Below are positions 39,802 through 52,100 of a stretch of 64,000 nucleotides of DNA, piece after piece. The stretch comes from Chondrosia reniformis. Taxonomy: Eukaryota > Porifera > Demospongiae > Chondrillida > Chondrillidae. The notes beneath the pieces are model-generated. The model searched no databases, was not told where the DNA came from, and saw only the letters and a program-made list of their open reading frames with translations. A program made the position numbers and the translations under genes. Each line of letters begins with the position of its first letter. Positions within the stretch are counted from its first letter, which is position 1. The stretch spans positions 7,979,901 to 8,043,900 of the forward strand of contig OX359194.1 in assembly GCA_947172415.1 (NCBI GenBank). Direction: 5' to 3'.

Positions 39802-42800
39802 CTATAAGTTGTACAACTGTCTTCTAGTGAGGTTCATTTCAGGACTAAAGCTTATGTTTCTTGGAGATGTACTTTCCTCTGTAAACTGAGGACCACCAGT
39901 AGATGGATAAGTGGGGTCATTGGATGACTGTGTGGGGCCAGCGGCTGGATGGGTGGGGCCAGCGGCTGGATGGGTGGGGCCAGCGGCTGGATGGATGGGG
40001 CCAGCGGCTGGATGGGTGGGGCCAGCGGCTGGATGGGTGGGGCCAGCGGCTGGATGGTTGGGCGTACTACTATCAGGTTCAATTGTTCCATCATAGGTAT
40101 GCATATCAGCATCATCCTCCTGATATTGGATGTCAGCTGGGGCATCTGTCCCAGGTTCCTGTGCATGGTCATGCCTAGCTTGAGGTCGGGTTTGTTGACG
40201 TAGAGGAATGTGACCAAAATCATCAAAAGGCTGCTGAAATATGGCAACAAGGTGAACCCCTAACTCATTGACTACATTGAATACTGTCTGTTGGTTTCTC
40301 TGTCTTTCAAGATACCTTGGCAACTCATACCGATTGAAAAAGAATAACATGGAGTGCTATAATTAGGATGAAGAGAGAAAAACTTTGAAAGCAATGGCAA
40401 ACTTGTACAATACACACAATATAGCAGAGTTCTGTAAAGATATGAACATCTAAATGAACACAGTGAGGAAGAACACAAATGAATATTCTATGTCACTTAC
40501 AAATAGAAGGAGCCAGTGGGCAATAAATGGAAATAGCCAGTAGTTGCCATTCAATCTTATATAGAAGGCATAAGGAATAAAGTGGTACAAATAAAAGAAA
40601 CGAGGCCAGTATTTCTTTGCTGCTCTTGAGTTACAAAAGATGGCAAAGTACTGATCTGCTTGCCAAACAGTACCCAACATGAGCAAACAGAAAAATCCAC
40701 CATCTGTTAGCATCTCACTCATAACAACCACAAGACCTGCCGAGAAGAGGAGACAAAACAAAATAGTCTTCAAGCAGTTTTGTGCTAACATGTTCTCAGA
40801 CTAGCAAACTGACACTTACCAACACAGGCGTACGTCATGGTGAGTAGGGGCATGTGTCCAATAGCAGTCAGTGGATAAGGGAGATCTTCTGCTCGGAGCA
40901 TTTGGTGGAACACAACTGTAAACGAAGAGAAGGATAAACTAGTAATTTTCCAACTGTTCAACTCTATGCTCAACAGTGCAGGTTAGGAGTTATCTAGATG
41001 GGCGTGTCTAGTGGAGGGTGTGTCTAGTGGAGGGTGTGTCTTACATATAAGTTTGAATATTTGGTACTGCGACTGCCGTATAAATGCTGATGTGATCATT
41101 GTCTGTAGAGAGTAACAGACTATAATTAATTACCATTTGCAGTGTTAGAGTGAGGTAGATTTGGGTGGTATGTACACTCACAAAGAACACTAGAGGAAGA
41201 ACCCCCATAAAGTACTTCATCCGGCTCATCCAGGTCACTTGGACGTAGTAATACGATCCTGTCATCCCATCTTTAATGTAGGCCCCTTTGGTGTCATTCT
41301 CCATCAGGTAGGCTAGGCTGTTGACAAGGGTATTGTGAAATCCCAGAAAGTTATTGTGCAAGAACTGGCCGAGGTATCCCCCAAAACAGGAAACATTGTT
41401 GAGATCTAATGAGAAGGTAGAATACAAGCTGGTACAGCATTAAGAGATGTGTTAATCATACATATTGAGCTAAAGAAAAAATTCCAAAGTCTCAATTTCT
41501 AAGATGTATCTATGTACATGCTTTAGTATGATTCTCTGTTTAGTACTGATAATCATCCAATCATCCATTTGTCCTCATAATAATTAGAATTAAATAATGG
41601 ATAATTCAGTTTTGACAGAATGGCCTTACCTAAGGTATAGAGGACAGTTGGGAGGTTGAGCTTGATTCTGTCCTCCTGTGACAGGCTTAGATAACCATAC
41701 TTCTGTGAAAACTCTATCATATTATACTCTGGTACTATCTCTAACAATCCTAAAGGAACACAAGAAGAGATATTCAGAAAGAGTTTTTAATACAATTTAA
41801 CAAGACTAACTGCTCCTTTTGATTTTGTATAGGAGTGGCCTGTTACTCAAATTGGACATTCTCCAGATCTTACAGGACTGGTCCTCACAGCCTGTCAGAG
41901 AGACACTATCTTCGCCTCTGAAGTGAAGCCTCTGGTTAAGTGAACTTGGTCCCTCAGACATGCAACAGACAGCCTCTCTATGATCCTTCACGCGAAGTAC
42001 ATGACCCCAGAAATAGGCAAGGAAGCTGCAAGTGTTTAAAAATCTAATATTTCTTTGCTATTTAAACAGAGTTGTCCGGATTACTTAATGAAAAACAAAT
42101 ACACAAAAATCAGTAATGCTGATAAAGATTGAAACCCTCAAACCTGTTCACTAAGTGTTGCTGTAGCTCAAATAATTATCAACCATGCAAAAATAAATAT
42201 AGATAGAAATTATATATAAATAGAAATAAAGTGATAAGGGGCTTTTGTTGTGTTCATAATGAGTATACTAATTTATTGAGACTCAGCAACAATTGTATTT
42301 AAAAACAAATTGAACGTAGAAATTAAACAAACAAATTAAAATAGAAATAAGCACGCAGATATTGTGCACACTTAACATACTCTGTAACATTTGTCCTCTC
42401 CTTTCTACATCTATATTGTGAGGCATGATTAAACTGTAACTTGTACATCTTTACGATGTCCTGTTGATGTCTCTGTATCTCCACACGTAAGATGTTCCAG
42501 GTGTCAGTCGAGTTCCAAAATAGCTCGATTTGTACTATTTTATTTGAAGAGGCAAACCTATCTACATCAACTGATTCAAAACAGTTGCTAGGATACTTGA
42601 AGAATGACAGGTGGACGTACATCCATAACAGTATAGCTAAAATGGCCTACAGAGAGAGTTAGAACTAAATAACAAGCTGATTCACAACAAATAGATTTTC
42701 ATATGTAGTCGGCGCCGTTGGCCAATTGATGGTGCTGGTACATTAAACTCACGCAAATTAAAACTCCAATTTCAAGCAATTTTCTCGACCTCTCACCAAA

Positions 42801-42878
42801 ATATTGCGTATACAAAGAACAGGTCCGCTCGTAAAACCTTCCCCAAGCTTGATCTCGTATTATCACTACGGGATCCAT
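39802..42878 (-). CDS. TMEM259: Membralin (TMEM259)
   Basis: Multi-pass ER membrane protein; vertebrate membralin acts in ER-associated degradation. 631 aa from nine exons (5'-3' on the minus strand): 42878-42753, 42646-42381, 42025-41811, 41749-41630, 41405-41182, 41102-41045, 40915-40820, 40736-40501, 40356-39802. The start is the first ATG (MDPVVIIRDQAW), corresponding to the family's conserved N-terminal NxRD segment before the first membrane helix. A large luminal loop with Cys residues follows, then the family core: KYGYLSLSQEDR, FLGFHNTLVNSLAY, VTWMSRMKYF, VWQADQYFAIFC, RFFYLYHFIPYAFY and HSMLFFFNRYELP. The C-terminal tail is Pro-rich, with seven HPAAGPT repeats, unlike other tails I know. 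Introns are 57-381 bp. It lies 135 bp or so downstream of EXOSC10 on the same strand. Confidence 0.92.
39925..40065 (-). repeat. In-frame 21-bp repeat in the membralin tail
   Basis: Six to seven copies of a 21-bp unit (plus strand GGGGCCAGCGGCTGGATGGG) encode HPAAGPT heptads, one copy with Ile for Thr. Near-identical copies suggest recent expansion within the coding exon. Confidence 0.9.
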
Positions 42879-43054
42879 TTTATTTTTGACCCTATTATTG
42901 CGAAAGACTGCGAAGGACACTTTCTTGAATAATTAATTAACTTTCTTGAATAATGAATTCAACTGGCGCGTATGTACTGTTGTGATAAAAAAAATGTATT
43001 GTAAAGAATTTAATAAAGTGATTTTATGCACAGATATCGAGAAACATACAAAAA

Positions 43055-46000
43055 TCAGTTGTATTTGTAAGATTGAGATCTATTGACAGGTTTCTGACTA
43101 AATCTTCCTTTTCCAACCTATAATAAAAGGAATGTCTATGTATTAGATGCACTCCCAAAACACAAATTTGCAATCTTAATTGTACATTATCTAGCCATAA
43201 TCTCAGCAATCTATATATTTACACTACTAGCAGTGAATGAAGGTCACTAGCAAGTTAAATTCAAAAATATTCACAGTGTTGATGAACACAGTGCACAGGG
43301 AGTAATACATTTCTGTTCTCCATGAGGACAATGTAAGTGAACATACTTTAGTTTTCTTCTTCAGTTGGTGACTGTGACTTGGATTGAAGTAATCCATATC
43401 CTTTGCTGATGAATCCGTTTTAGCTGAATCAGTAAATCTTTTGGCAGTATAATCAAAGGGTTTTAAGCTTTTGAGGTCAATATTTCTTTGTTTCTCTTTT
43501 GGTTCAATACCATCATTCTGAGAGGAGTTCTGAGATGTTTTTCTTTTCTTTGCAGCTTGCTTTAGTATATAATAGAAATGAGCATAATATAAATACTAAC
43601 TAAATCTCAAAACAAGCAATACTTCTCTAATGGAAAGCTTTTGTTTTTTCTTTCGTTTGGAATTCTTTGACTTTTCATTGGAGTCAACAGGTGTTTCCAT
43701 TTCAGTTTTCTTGTCATTACCAATCTTCTCTCCTTCCTCCATCTCCTCCGTATCACATTCTTTAATCAAGGGTAAAATGCCCTTCTACTCAAAAACAAAT
43801 TTAAGTCTAGCATGTACTGTACGTAGGCAGAATCTAGTGATATTGTCTTACTGAAGTTAAGTGAATGGCAGGAGCAGAGAGTGATTGTATACAAATATCA
43901 GAGCCAAACGTCCTGTGCATATAGAAATGAATGTACATACAAATATAGATGGATCAACTGAATTAGAGCTTGAAGTGAAGGAGAGAATGTGATGACTTGC
44001 AGTGTAAATATTCAATATGCTGCTAACAATTAAGGTCTACTGTCTTCACAAAACAAGAGCATGACGCAGTTGTCATCGAGTTATAAGAGTGTTACTGACT
44101 CTCATAACACTAGTACTACAACATGCCATATTCACCAGAAGTGGTGGCACCCAACAATGAGTGGTTAGACCTCGAGACGCCTTACCTGTTAGGGTTGTTT
44201 ACGAGTCCCATAAGTAGAGGCGGAGGAACAGGTGACGGTTCACTAAACTACAGGAAGGAAAGTGTTGTCAGAATGCAATCACCTGTTTATCATCTTCAAC
44301 ATACATATTTACGGTTTATGGAAGTGAAACTTACTTGTTTAAATGGCTCGGAATAAGGTAGCGTGATTTCTCTTATTTTCTCTTTCACTTCATCAAAAAG
44401 TTTTAGCAACTAAAGTATAGCAGAAGATTACAAGGCACTTTATGTATGTCTCATAATGGACTCTGGATTTACCCCACCCACTCATGTCTCCTAAGGAGCT
44501 CCATGAGCTAATGGGTGGAACCAAAGATCACTTTATGGGAGTCCATTGATGAGATATCTAAGCTTAAGACCAGCTTTTGATCTTGAAGTTCCCTATTTTT
44601 ATGTATATCAGTCTTATTCTAATGGAATGTATACCTATATGATGGCTAACAAGTTGCTATGGCAGCAATCATATTAACATACAGATTGTCTCTGTAAATG
44701 CATTACTTCATTTCAATTCCTTCTTGTTCTAAATTAATACGTACCTCATTACTTTCAAAGACTGACAGTGCTGGTGCTGATACTAATGGGACAGGAGGAC
44801 CAGAAACTTCATCGAGATCTTCTTCAACTGACGATCTTCTTCTGTGATGAGTCAGTGTATGTTCCTGAAGACTTGAAGAGGTGAATGTAGATGCCTCCAT
44901 TTTATGGGCTGGGCTGGCCGCGGCTGAAGGCTGTCTCCGAGAAGGAATGGCAGGCTAAATACAGAAACAGTAGCTATTTCAATCAGTTCCTATGGTTACC
45001 ATGGTTACTTACATGTGCCACATAAGGGACTGCAACTGCTTCAGTAACAAGCTGATGGATTTCTGCAACACGTTGATGTACCAGAGGAGGAATGGGCGTA
45101 CAACAGGCAAGCACACCTTGAGGATCTCTGCATCAAGACATTATCATTTTACACCATTAGAAGTGGAGCATACCTGTTATGGACTGCCATACCTTGGTAA
45201 TACTTGTGCAATGTGAATCAACATGTGGTTTGGTAAGACATACCTAAAGGGAGGAGGAAGGTCACATGACATTGACAGAGGATCACATGACATTACAATG
45301 GTCACATGACGGGTTAAATGACTCTTCTGGGATGCTAAAATTAACCACAACCTACGAAGGTCCTTCATCTTCATCTCTAGCAAGTTCATCTCTCCAGTCG
45401 TAGATGAGTTTAAGTGCCTCCAACTGACGAGAGTTAAACTTCCTCTTTTCCCTTTTGATGACAGATAAAAAGGAGAGTTCATCGCACACCGGCTTCCTAT
45501 AACACTACAGACAAGCAGCTACAGATAAGGGCTCAGCGTTCTTTTGCCTTCTCCCTCAGAAGGATTCCTCACTCACCAGCAAACACACTTCTTTACTGCT
45601 CTCCAGTACTCGACCAATCAGATTGTCCTTGGCTCCTCGGGACATCAAATCTGTTCTGATTACATCATACATGTACAACAAGTAGTGTGTGTCCTCCCTG
45701 GCATACTTTACCATGTCTTCTGGGAGGGGTCTGGATTACAAGGATGGAATACTGTAAATCTTTGTAAAACTCAGTAAACTAAGTAATCATACCGTAGCCT
45801 CCAGTCAGCCAGTTGGTACTGCTTGTCTGCCTCGACCTGACAGTAGTGTTTTAGTAGATGTGCAAGTGAGTGTCTTGAGAGGCCTACCAGGTAGCTGGCA
45901 ATGTGAGTATCAAACAGGTTGACAACATAGATACCAAAGTCTCTCTGTAACCACCTGACATCCCAGTCGGCACCGTGCATCACCTTCATCGGGAGAAGAG

Positions 46001-47645
46001 GCGGATTAGTGAAAATGTTTTATTTGTAGGCAGTGGAAGAGACATGCACCTTGACAATCTCTGGGTTTGTGAAGGGATCATTTAAAATGTGCATCTGCTT
46101 CCTCAACTCTATTGTGTCAATGAGGTAGTCACATGACCGAGTGGAGACTTGCATAAGACAGACCAGTCCCAAGTAGGAGCGATAGGAGTGATGCTACAGA
46201 GCGGACAAGGGACATCCCCTTAAGCATACAAGTGCCACCACACACAATCACTCACTTCCAGGTCAACCGCAAATTCAGTGCACTTCTGCAGCTCAAGTAA
46301 TAAACTCTCCAACTTCTCAGTTGTATCAACATACACAAATGGAGTATCAGCGAGTGCTTTAGGTTGGCTAATGCTTGTGGGAGCACTCAGTTGTGCAGAT
46401 GGAGGGTTAAATTGAAGAATTTCATGTTCATAAGGATTACCTATGCTGTATAATAAGAATTAGAATGTGCACATGATGCAATGTACATGGTAAGGAGTGC
46501 CAACGTACCTACTGGGATCAGAGATTACTGATTTCTGTTTTAGAGAAGATATCAGTCCATCCACAGAGGAGGGGTCCTTCAACCACGGCAAGCCTGTATT
46601 TGAGTGAGAACATTTCAATGAAAATTATTATCATCTAGCTCAAAATAATGAAAATTATGTTATAAATTGGTTGTCTCATAGCCTGCGTTTGTACTAGTTA
46701 CAACAAATTTAGAATTGTACACCACACCACCCAACACCATCACCTCACCCAACACCATCACCTCACCCAACACCATCACACCACCCAACACCATCACACC
46801 ACCCAACACCATCACCTCACCCAACACCATCACTTACTATCAGAGAGAGGTCTAATGGCATTTGGCTTTGCTTTGAGAATTGGGAGGAAAGGTCTTGAGC
46901 TGTTATCAATCAGATCTTTAAATTTGAGCTGTGGCTTGTGAATGGCCTTGGATACCATACGCTGCCTCAAGGAGAAAGGAACCTGGTGCTCCTTTGAAGT
47001 TCCACTGGCCTTGTTCCAGCTGGCCACACTAGAAGACAGTTCTTCTGACAACTTTGGTTGAATTAAGTTGTCCTTCTTTGTCAGTCCAGACACTTCATCT
47101 AATGTACTACTCTACATGATGGATTATATAACACCATTTCGTAGAGGTTCACTGTCCTTCTCCCCACATTCCAATCAACTAACTGCTTTCTCAAGAAGTC
47201 TGTCGTTCCATTCTACCAATGATTCATACAACTCATCCGCATCTACCTTATCTCCAGACATGGCACTGGTTGTGGGGAGTCTCTCCTTGTGCAGGAACTG
47301 ACTTGTACTAAGAAATGGACACACAGTTTGATGAGAGGGATAGAGAAAGACGAAGATCCTACAGTATCTCACCATTTCAAAATCCTCAACTGTAACCGTT
47401 TGCTAAAGTTCCTAAAGGATTCAAAGCTGGAGTAGTAATCATAGTCATCGCCTGCTTGAGGAAGCTGGTTGGCTTGTTTGATTGCAGCCATGACATTCGA
47501 CAAAAGGGACTGTAGTAAAATAGTTTAATTACCATTCGTATACTATTAATACCACGAGGGGAAAATAAAAGACCTTGGAAAAGTCCTCTGGTGTTGCATA
47601 ACCTGACAAAAACTCTTCTCCTAGATCGTCAGTTGGTTCGGCCAT
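43055..47645 (-). CDS. EXOSC10: Exosome component 10 (Rrp6), nuclear 3'-5' exoribonuclease
   Basis: 843 aa from 19 exons: 47645-47574, 47509-47373, 47307-47184, 47111-46838, 46593-46509, 46445-46256, 46193-46050, 45983-45793, 45730-45577, 45504-45356, 45243-45193, 45127-45013, 44954-44745, 44409-44335, 44247-44186, 43912-43852, 43784-43623, 43559-43347, 43117-43055. Catalytic subunit of the nuclear exosome, trimming rRNA, snoRNA and other RNAs. PMC2NT-like N-terminus; DEDD-Y domain with FAVDLE (D292, E294), HGADWD (D348) and [10 protein letters not shown] (Y415, D419), all residues present; HRDC domain with [17 protein letters not shown]. The tail is Lys-rich and disordered, ending in a short basic exon ([13 protein letters not shown]); this last junction is the least certain. 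The DxE motif sits right at the exon 6/7 boundary. Confidence 0.94.
46723..46835. repeat. Short CACCCAACACCATCA tandem repeat in EXOSC10 intron 4
   Basis: About seven copies of a 15-bp unit (CACCCAACACCATCA with AC/CT variants), ending within three bases of the exon 4 donor (46838). On the coding strand it is GT-rich (TGATGGTGTTGGGTG), so it offers many GT dinucleotides beside the real donor. Confidence 0.85.
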
Positions 47646-47696
47646 TTTATTTAAGGTGTGGCAATGGGGTAGGGTTGGCGCGCTACGCATGATAAA
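47646..47696. promoter_or_regulatory. Bidirectional EXOSC10/NAAA-like promoter region
   Basis: Only 51 bp lie between the EXOSC10 start (minus, 47645) and the amidase start (plus, 47697). The gap holds a GGTTGGCGCGCTACGC GC-rich core. Confidence 0.6.
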
Positions 47697-48755
47697 ATGG
47701 CTATTCTCTTTCATTTAGTCCTAGATCTTTCAGCGGTAGTAACTATTATGACTACTCCAGCTCTAAGCGGTCATGCTGAACCCGCTAAAGAGTTCATCGT
47801 TGATCTGGACACTGACCCTCAGCACAGATGGTCGGAGATAGTTGCTGCTTATAAGCAAGAGATACCGATGGCTATGGAGCTATTAAAGCACTACATTCCG
47901 TCGGAGCTCTTACCCATTCTAGCTCTCTTAGGGGACGATTTGGACACTTATATCCCCTATCCGTACAACCAGGAGATCCTAGGAATGGCTCTACAAGTGG
48001 GCATGCCTGTGGGTGACGTTGTTCTGTTGAACCTTCTCTATGACCTTACGGCTGGCTGTACGAGTATTGTAGCGGAAGACACTAACGGCCTCATCTACCA
48101 TGTCCGCAACATGGACTACCATATGACCACTTTATTGCGAAATGTAACTATTGTGGTCCACTATCAGTCAAAGGGGAAAACCCTGTATTCAAGCACCACT
48201 TTTGCCGGTTATGTTGGTATCCTGACAGGACAGAAGCCAAACATGTACACAATCTCCCTGGATGAACGGGATGCAGGAGAGCAATGGGAGAACCTGATTG
48301 AGGCTCTGCTTAACCACAAGGCTTATTTTAACAGTTTCCTTATAAGGGATGTACTTGCAAGCGACTATGTCTTTGAAAGTGCAGTCAAACAACTTGCTTA
48401 TACTCCATTAATTGCACCCTCTTACATCATTGTGGGCGGGGCAGCTCCTAGGCAAGGTGTGGTCATAACACGTGATCGGATGTCTGCTTTGAATATCTGG
48501 GAATTGAATGCAGAGGAAAATAAATGGTTTCTGGTGGAAACCAATTATGATCATTGGACCACGCCCCCTCCATCAGATGACAGGCGTGATCCAGCCATAA
48601 AGGAAATGAATGAACTGGGTCGTGAAAATTTATCAGCAGAGGGATTGTTTAATGTCCTCTCAACACCTCCAGTCCTGAACAATGGCACAGTCTACACAAC
48701 CCTCATGTCTGCTGGACAACCAGACATATATAAAACATATATTCGCTATCCATAA
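47697..48755 (+). CDS. NAAA/acid ceramidase-type amidase, intronless
   Basis: A single-exon 352-aa gene of the N-terminal nucleophile hydrolase family that includes N-acylethanolamine acid amidase (NAAA) and acid ceramidase (ASAH1). These enzymes hydrolyse amide bonds of lipid amides in the lysosome after self-cleavage before a Cys. Hydrophobic residues 1-25 look like a signal peptide. The beta-subunit start is TAG|CTSIVAED, giving Cys121 as nucleophile, with R137 and D140 in HVRNMDY and N283 in VETNYDHW, all catalytic positions kept. The C-terminal part (ITRDRMSALNIW, TVYTTLMSAGQPDIYKTYIR) resembles NAAA more than ASAH1. Full length for the family. Lack of introns contrasts with neighbouring genes and may reflect a retrocopy origin. 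A stop follows at 48755. Confidence 0.9.
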   Translation: MAILFHLVLDLSAVVTIMTTPALSGHAEPAKEFIVDLDTDPQHRWSEIVAAYKQEIPMAMELLKHYIPSELLPILALLGDDLDTYIPYPYNQEILGMALQVGMPVGDVVLLNLLYDLTAGCTSIVAEDTNGLIYHVRNMDYHMTTLLRNVTIVVHYQSKGKTLYSSTTFAGYVGILTGQKPNMYTISLDERDAGEQWENLIEALLNHKAYFNSFLIRDVLASDYVFESAVKQLAYTPLIAPSYIIVGGAAPRQGVVITRDRMSALNIWELNAEENKWFLVETNYDHWTTPPPSDDRRDPAIKEMNELGRENLSAEGLFNVLSTPPVLNNGTVYTTLMSAGQPDIYKTYIRYP

Positions 48756-49157
48756 CTATATGAGTTATATATTCATTATCCACTAAAAGGTTTATGTTTT
48801 AAAGGAGAGGTTGTGTATGGAAAATGGATATTGTCTTAAGCCTGATTATCTCACATGTTGCTGTGATGTGTCCTTTCATTATGTACTTCAATTTCTATTT
48901 TCTATGGGAACCAGGGAAGATTAATAACACGGGGCTTCTCATTTCTATACTACACCCTTATTGTTTCTGCTTGATGCAGAACTCACTATAAATACATAAT
49001 CTGTTGCATTTGGTACATATATATTATTAAAATTTCCATATAATACCTGAATATCTAGATTTGGTACAACAGTTTGTATTATATATTTGAAAGCTATCTA
49101 ATATGAATCTGCAGACAATACATGCCAATATATGTTAACTTTGTTTGGAAAATAATT
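48756..49157. other. Intergenic region between convergent amidase and P450
   Basis: AT-rich, no coding frame. No repeat seen. Confidence 0.5.
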
Positions 49158-52100
49158 TCAAACATTTCTCTTCTTAATCTTTAGCATTAGGCCATTCTTG
49201 GCTCGTGTAATAACATCAGCTATCTTCACAGGAGGATTGGCTTCATCAACTTCCAAGTCAAAATTTCTCAAGATTTTAGCTAACACTACTTTTTCTTCAT
49301 TAATGGCAAAATTCTGTCCAATGCAGTTTCTGTTGAAACCGAAATGGAAGTATATTGTGTTGCACAATCACACATTTGGGAAAACCCCACCTTGATCCAG
49401 CAGCAAAGGGGACATATGCATAGGGGGACCTTGCATTGATATTCTCTTTCGTAAACCTCAGAGGGTCATAAACCTGAAACATGGGATATGTATACAGTAC
49501 ATTAAAATATTATGTAAACATGCCCATTAATTACCTCAGGGTTTTCCCACACAGCTGGATTGTGGTGAAGGGCATAGATAAACAGGAGAGACATGGTGTC
49601 TGTAGAAAGGAAAGGTGATGAAAAGAATGAAAATACATATTCCTTACAAACAGCAGTACCTGGAGGCATGGTGTGGCCATCAAAGGTCGTCTCCTTGGTA
49701 AACAGCCTGCCAACGGAAGCCACCGGTGGGTACATCCGCATTGACTCCTTCAAGCACATTGTGAGATACTCCAATGCACCTTCCCTTGTCAAGTCATTCC
49801 TGAAAAATAACAAGAACAGTTTAACATGTAACCAATAACAACTTACCTGAAAGTACATCAGATCTGAAAAATAATTAACCTGACCTTTGACCTTTGACCT
49901 ACCAAGTAATGTTATTATCATCATCTAAGGAATCAAAAAAGTCATCGACTTCTTCATGACACTTCACCAGATGTTCAGGGTGCTTGGCAAGATTGTACAG
50001 TGCCCAGGATATGCCACTTGCCGTTGTGTCATGCCCTTCAAACATAAAAGTGTCCACTTCTGCTCTTATTTCCTCATCGGTCATTCCAACATTGCTTTCA
50101 TCCTAGAAAGGACAACGAATGTGTCAAGTGACCACACACTTGTTTACATGCATGCACACCACTATAAACATATAACACTGTAGCAGAAGACTTCACTTTA
50201 CTGAAAGGCACAGAGGAAACAGCAAACATGTGTTACTGGTTTACAGTTACACTAACCTTGGCCTCCAAGAGAGTGTCTATAAAGTCAAGATATTTTCTTC
50301 TCCTTGTGATTGGCTGTTCCGTGTTCCCCTGTAATGCCAAGTACACTGGTATTAACAGTAAGTATTATACATATACTATAATGGTGAAATGAGGCACTTA
50401 TATTATAACAATGAAGTATTATACATATACTATAATGGTGAAATGAGGCACTTATATTAATAACAATGAAGTATTATACATATACTATAATGGTGAAATG
50501 AGGCACTTATATTATAACAATGAAGTATTATACATATACTATAATGGTGAAATGAGGCACTTATATTAATAACAATGAAGTATTATACGTATACTATAAT
50601 GGTGAAATGAGGCACTTATATTATAACAATGAAGTATTATACGTATACTGTAATGGTGAAATGAGGCACTTATATTATAACAATGAAGTATTATACATAT
50701 ACTATAATGGTGAAATGAGGCACTTATATTAATAACAATGAAGTATTATACGTATACTATAATGGTGAAATGAGGCACTTATATTAATAACAGTAAGTAT
50801 TATACATATACTATAATGGTGAAATGAGGCACTTATATTATAACAATGAAGTATTATACATATACTATAATGGTGAAATGAGGCACTTATATTAATAACA
50901 ATGAAGTATTATACATATACTATAATGGTGAAATGAGGCACTTATATTAATAACAATGAAGTATTATACATATACTATAATGGTGAAATGAGGCACTTAT
51001 ATTAATAACAATGAAGTATTATACATATACTATAATGGTGAAATGAGGCACTTATATTAATAACAATGAAGTATTATACATATACTATAATGGTGAAATG
51101 AGGCACTTATATTATAACAATGAAGTATTATACATATACTATAATGGTGAAATGAGGCACTTATATTAATAACAGTAAGTATTATACATATACTATAATG
51201 GTGAAATGAGGCACTTATATTAATAACAGTAAGTATTATACATATACTATAATGGTGAAATGAGGCACTTATATTATAACAATGAAGTATTATACATATA
51301 CTATAATGGTGAAATGAGGCACTTATATTAATAACAATGAAGTATTATACATATACTATAATGGTGAAATGAGGCACTTATATTATAACAATGAAGTATT
51401 ATACGTATACTATAATGGTGAAATGAGGCACTTATATTAATAACAATGAAGTATTATACATATACTATAATGGTGAAATGAGGCACTTATATTAATAACA
51501 ATGAAGTATTATACATATACTATAATGGTGAAATGAGGCACTTATATTAATAACAGTAAGTATTATACGTATACTATAATGGTGAAATGAGGCACTTATA
51601 TTAATAACAATGAAGTATTATACATATACTATAATGGTGAAATGAGGCACTTATATTATAACAATGAAGTATTATACGTATACTATAATGGTGAAATGAG
51701 GCACTTATATTAATAACAGTAAGTATTATACATATACTATAATGGTGAAATGAGGCACTTATATTAATAACAATGAAGTATTATACATATACTATAATGG
51801 TGAAATGAGGCACTTATATTATAACAATGAAGTATTATACGTATACTATAATGGTGAAATGAGGCACTTATATTAATAACAGTAAGTATTATACGTATAC
51901 TGTAATGGCAATGAGGTACTCTAGTTAACGTGAGGCAAAAAAGAACTAGCCTTCTTAACTTCCAATTCTTTTCTGCGTTTTTTAATAACTTCCATTGAAA
52001 AATTATGGACAATTTTACAAGCCTGACTGAATTCTTTTCCGGGCTTTGAGCGGAAGTATATGAAGTCCCAGTAGTAGAGGAAATACCTTTAAGAATAGCA

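Noticed and set aside
39903-40203. Plus-strand Trp/Gly-rich frames over the membralin tail
   Set aside because: Antisense shadows of the 21-bp coding repeat.
42879-42920. Longer membralin N-terminus starting at 42920
   Set aside because: That codon is GTG; the first ATG in frame is 42878.
49300-49482. P450 as a pseudogene because the haem loop appears frameshifted
   Set aside because: A 61-bp GT-AG intron restores the loop in frame, and the summed exon lengths are a multiple of three.
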